Assembly (NCBI GenBank): GCA_966080355.1 | Contig: CBHROW010000346.1 | Coordinates: forward strand, 1-5,960 | From: Chryseosolibacter sp966080355 | GTDB taxonomy: Bacteria; Bacteroidota; Bacteroidia; Cytophagales; Cyclobacteriaceae | DNA length: 5,960 nucleotides | Reading direction: 5' to 3' | In this document: piece by piece, positions 5,535 through 5,960 of the stretch | How the letters are laid out: each line of letters starts with the position of its first letter | Position numbering within the stretch: position 1 is the first letter of the stretch | Translations under genes and position numbers: made by a program | Notes under the pieces: generated by a model | What the model saw: only the letters and a program-made list of their open reading frames with translations | The model's database searches: none | Told to the model about the DNA's origin: nothing

Positions 5535-5960
5535 TCACCTTTTACGCTGAATCAAAAACGCGGTATAACTTCGATTAGTTTCATAGGGTTGCCACTTTTC
5601 ATTGAGCATTCCGTAGATCACGAATAATTTTCGGATAAGTTTCAGGTTTCGACCAATCATCTTTCTGAACAATCTGGTTCGTACCATTGTCGATCCCGTG
5701 ATGAATATGCTGGTCTCCGGATGTTTTTCAAAAAATTTCAGAATGGCAAAACCGATAGTGTTGAATATTTTGGTTTCATCACGATTACCCGACTTGGTCA
5801 GGTCGGTTGGCGGTCCTTGATCACTGCGATCACCGAAGCCCAGGTTAAAAACTTCCGGGTTGCTTGGGTATGGTGAGAATGTAATTGTCTTCCGAATACT
5901 GCCTTTCGGTCCAACGCTAACAAAATTAAATTCAAGAAAACTGGGCGCTATGTCCAGATT
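5535..5960 (-). CDS. DUF6934-like protein, 5' end outside the window
   Basis: An open minus-strand frame enters from the right edge and runs 141 codons to TGA at 5537-5535. It contains no early start codon, so the 5' end lies beyond the window, probably by only a short stretch. In window residues the landmarks are GPKGSIRKTITFSP at 17-30, EVFNLGFGD at 36-44, a helix FNTIGFAILKFFEKHPE at 66-82, a strand SIFITGST at 84-91 followed by RTRLFRKMIG at 94-103, then YGMLNEKWQPYE at 116-127 and the C terminus SYTAFLIQRKR. The layout (PKG near the N terminus, VFNLGFGD, a GST-RTRLYR-like motif, and an Arg-rich YxAFLI end) matches my recollection of the Bacteroidota family DUF6934, whose biochemical role is unknown to me. 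It is soluble and probably co-transcribed with the 65-codon gene downstream. Confidence 0.75.
   Translation of the reverse strand, partial: NLDIAPSFLEFNFVSVGPKGSIRKTITFSPYPSNPEVFNLGFGDRSDQGPPTDLTKSGNRDETKIFNTIGFAILKFFEKHPETSIFITGSTMVRTRLFRKMIGRNLKLIRKLFVIYGMLNEKWQPYETNRSYTAFLIQRKR

Overview
The window looks like a chromosomal stretch from a member of the Bacteroidota, possibly a Chitinophagales- or Sphingobacteriales-like lineage (the lineage is inference). The main clues are start regions without convincing Shine-Dalgarno sequences, a tRNA gene without encoded CCA, the tRNA-Gln / prs / rplY / pth order, a long MetG with a C-terminal tRNA-binding domain, and a partial gene of the DUF6934 type, which I know mainly from Bacteroidota. 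Base composition is moderate and uniform, so most of the window reads as core genome.

Left part (1-2572, plus strand): the 3' part of a tRNA-Gln(UUG), a strong hairpin terminator, prs (PRPP synthase), rplY/ctc (ribosomal protein bL25 with a long Ala-rich tail), a second intrinsic terminator, then pth (peptidyl-tRNA hydrolase). prs and rplY are 24 bases apart and are probably co-transcribed. pth lies beyond a terminator and an unusual repeat-filled gap. The genes supply PRPP for nucleotide synthesis, a 5S rRNA-binding ribosomal protein, and recycling of stalled peptidyl-tRNA.

Middle (2573-3145): the convergent gap between pth and metG. It holds a broken minus-strand gene for a small, singly membrane-anchored protein. 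A coherent product of about 140 residues can be rebuilt from three reading frames by assuming three single-base changes, each in an A/T homopolymer run. The remnant is bracketed by two inverted arrays of 7-base repeats. A second, unrelated 7-base repeat family brackets the rplY terminator between rplY and pth. These paired heptamer arrays at gene borders are the most unusual structural feature here.

Right part (3146-5960, minus strand): metG (methionyl-tRNA synthetase), a short leader, and then a probable two-gene cassette running into the window from the right: a DUF6934-like gene cut by the window edge, followed 12 bases later by a 65-codon gene of unknown function. No CRISPR array, insertion sequence or phage gene is visible.
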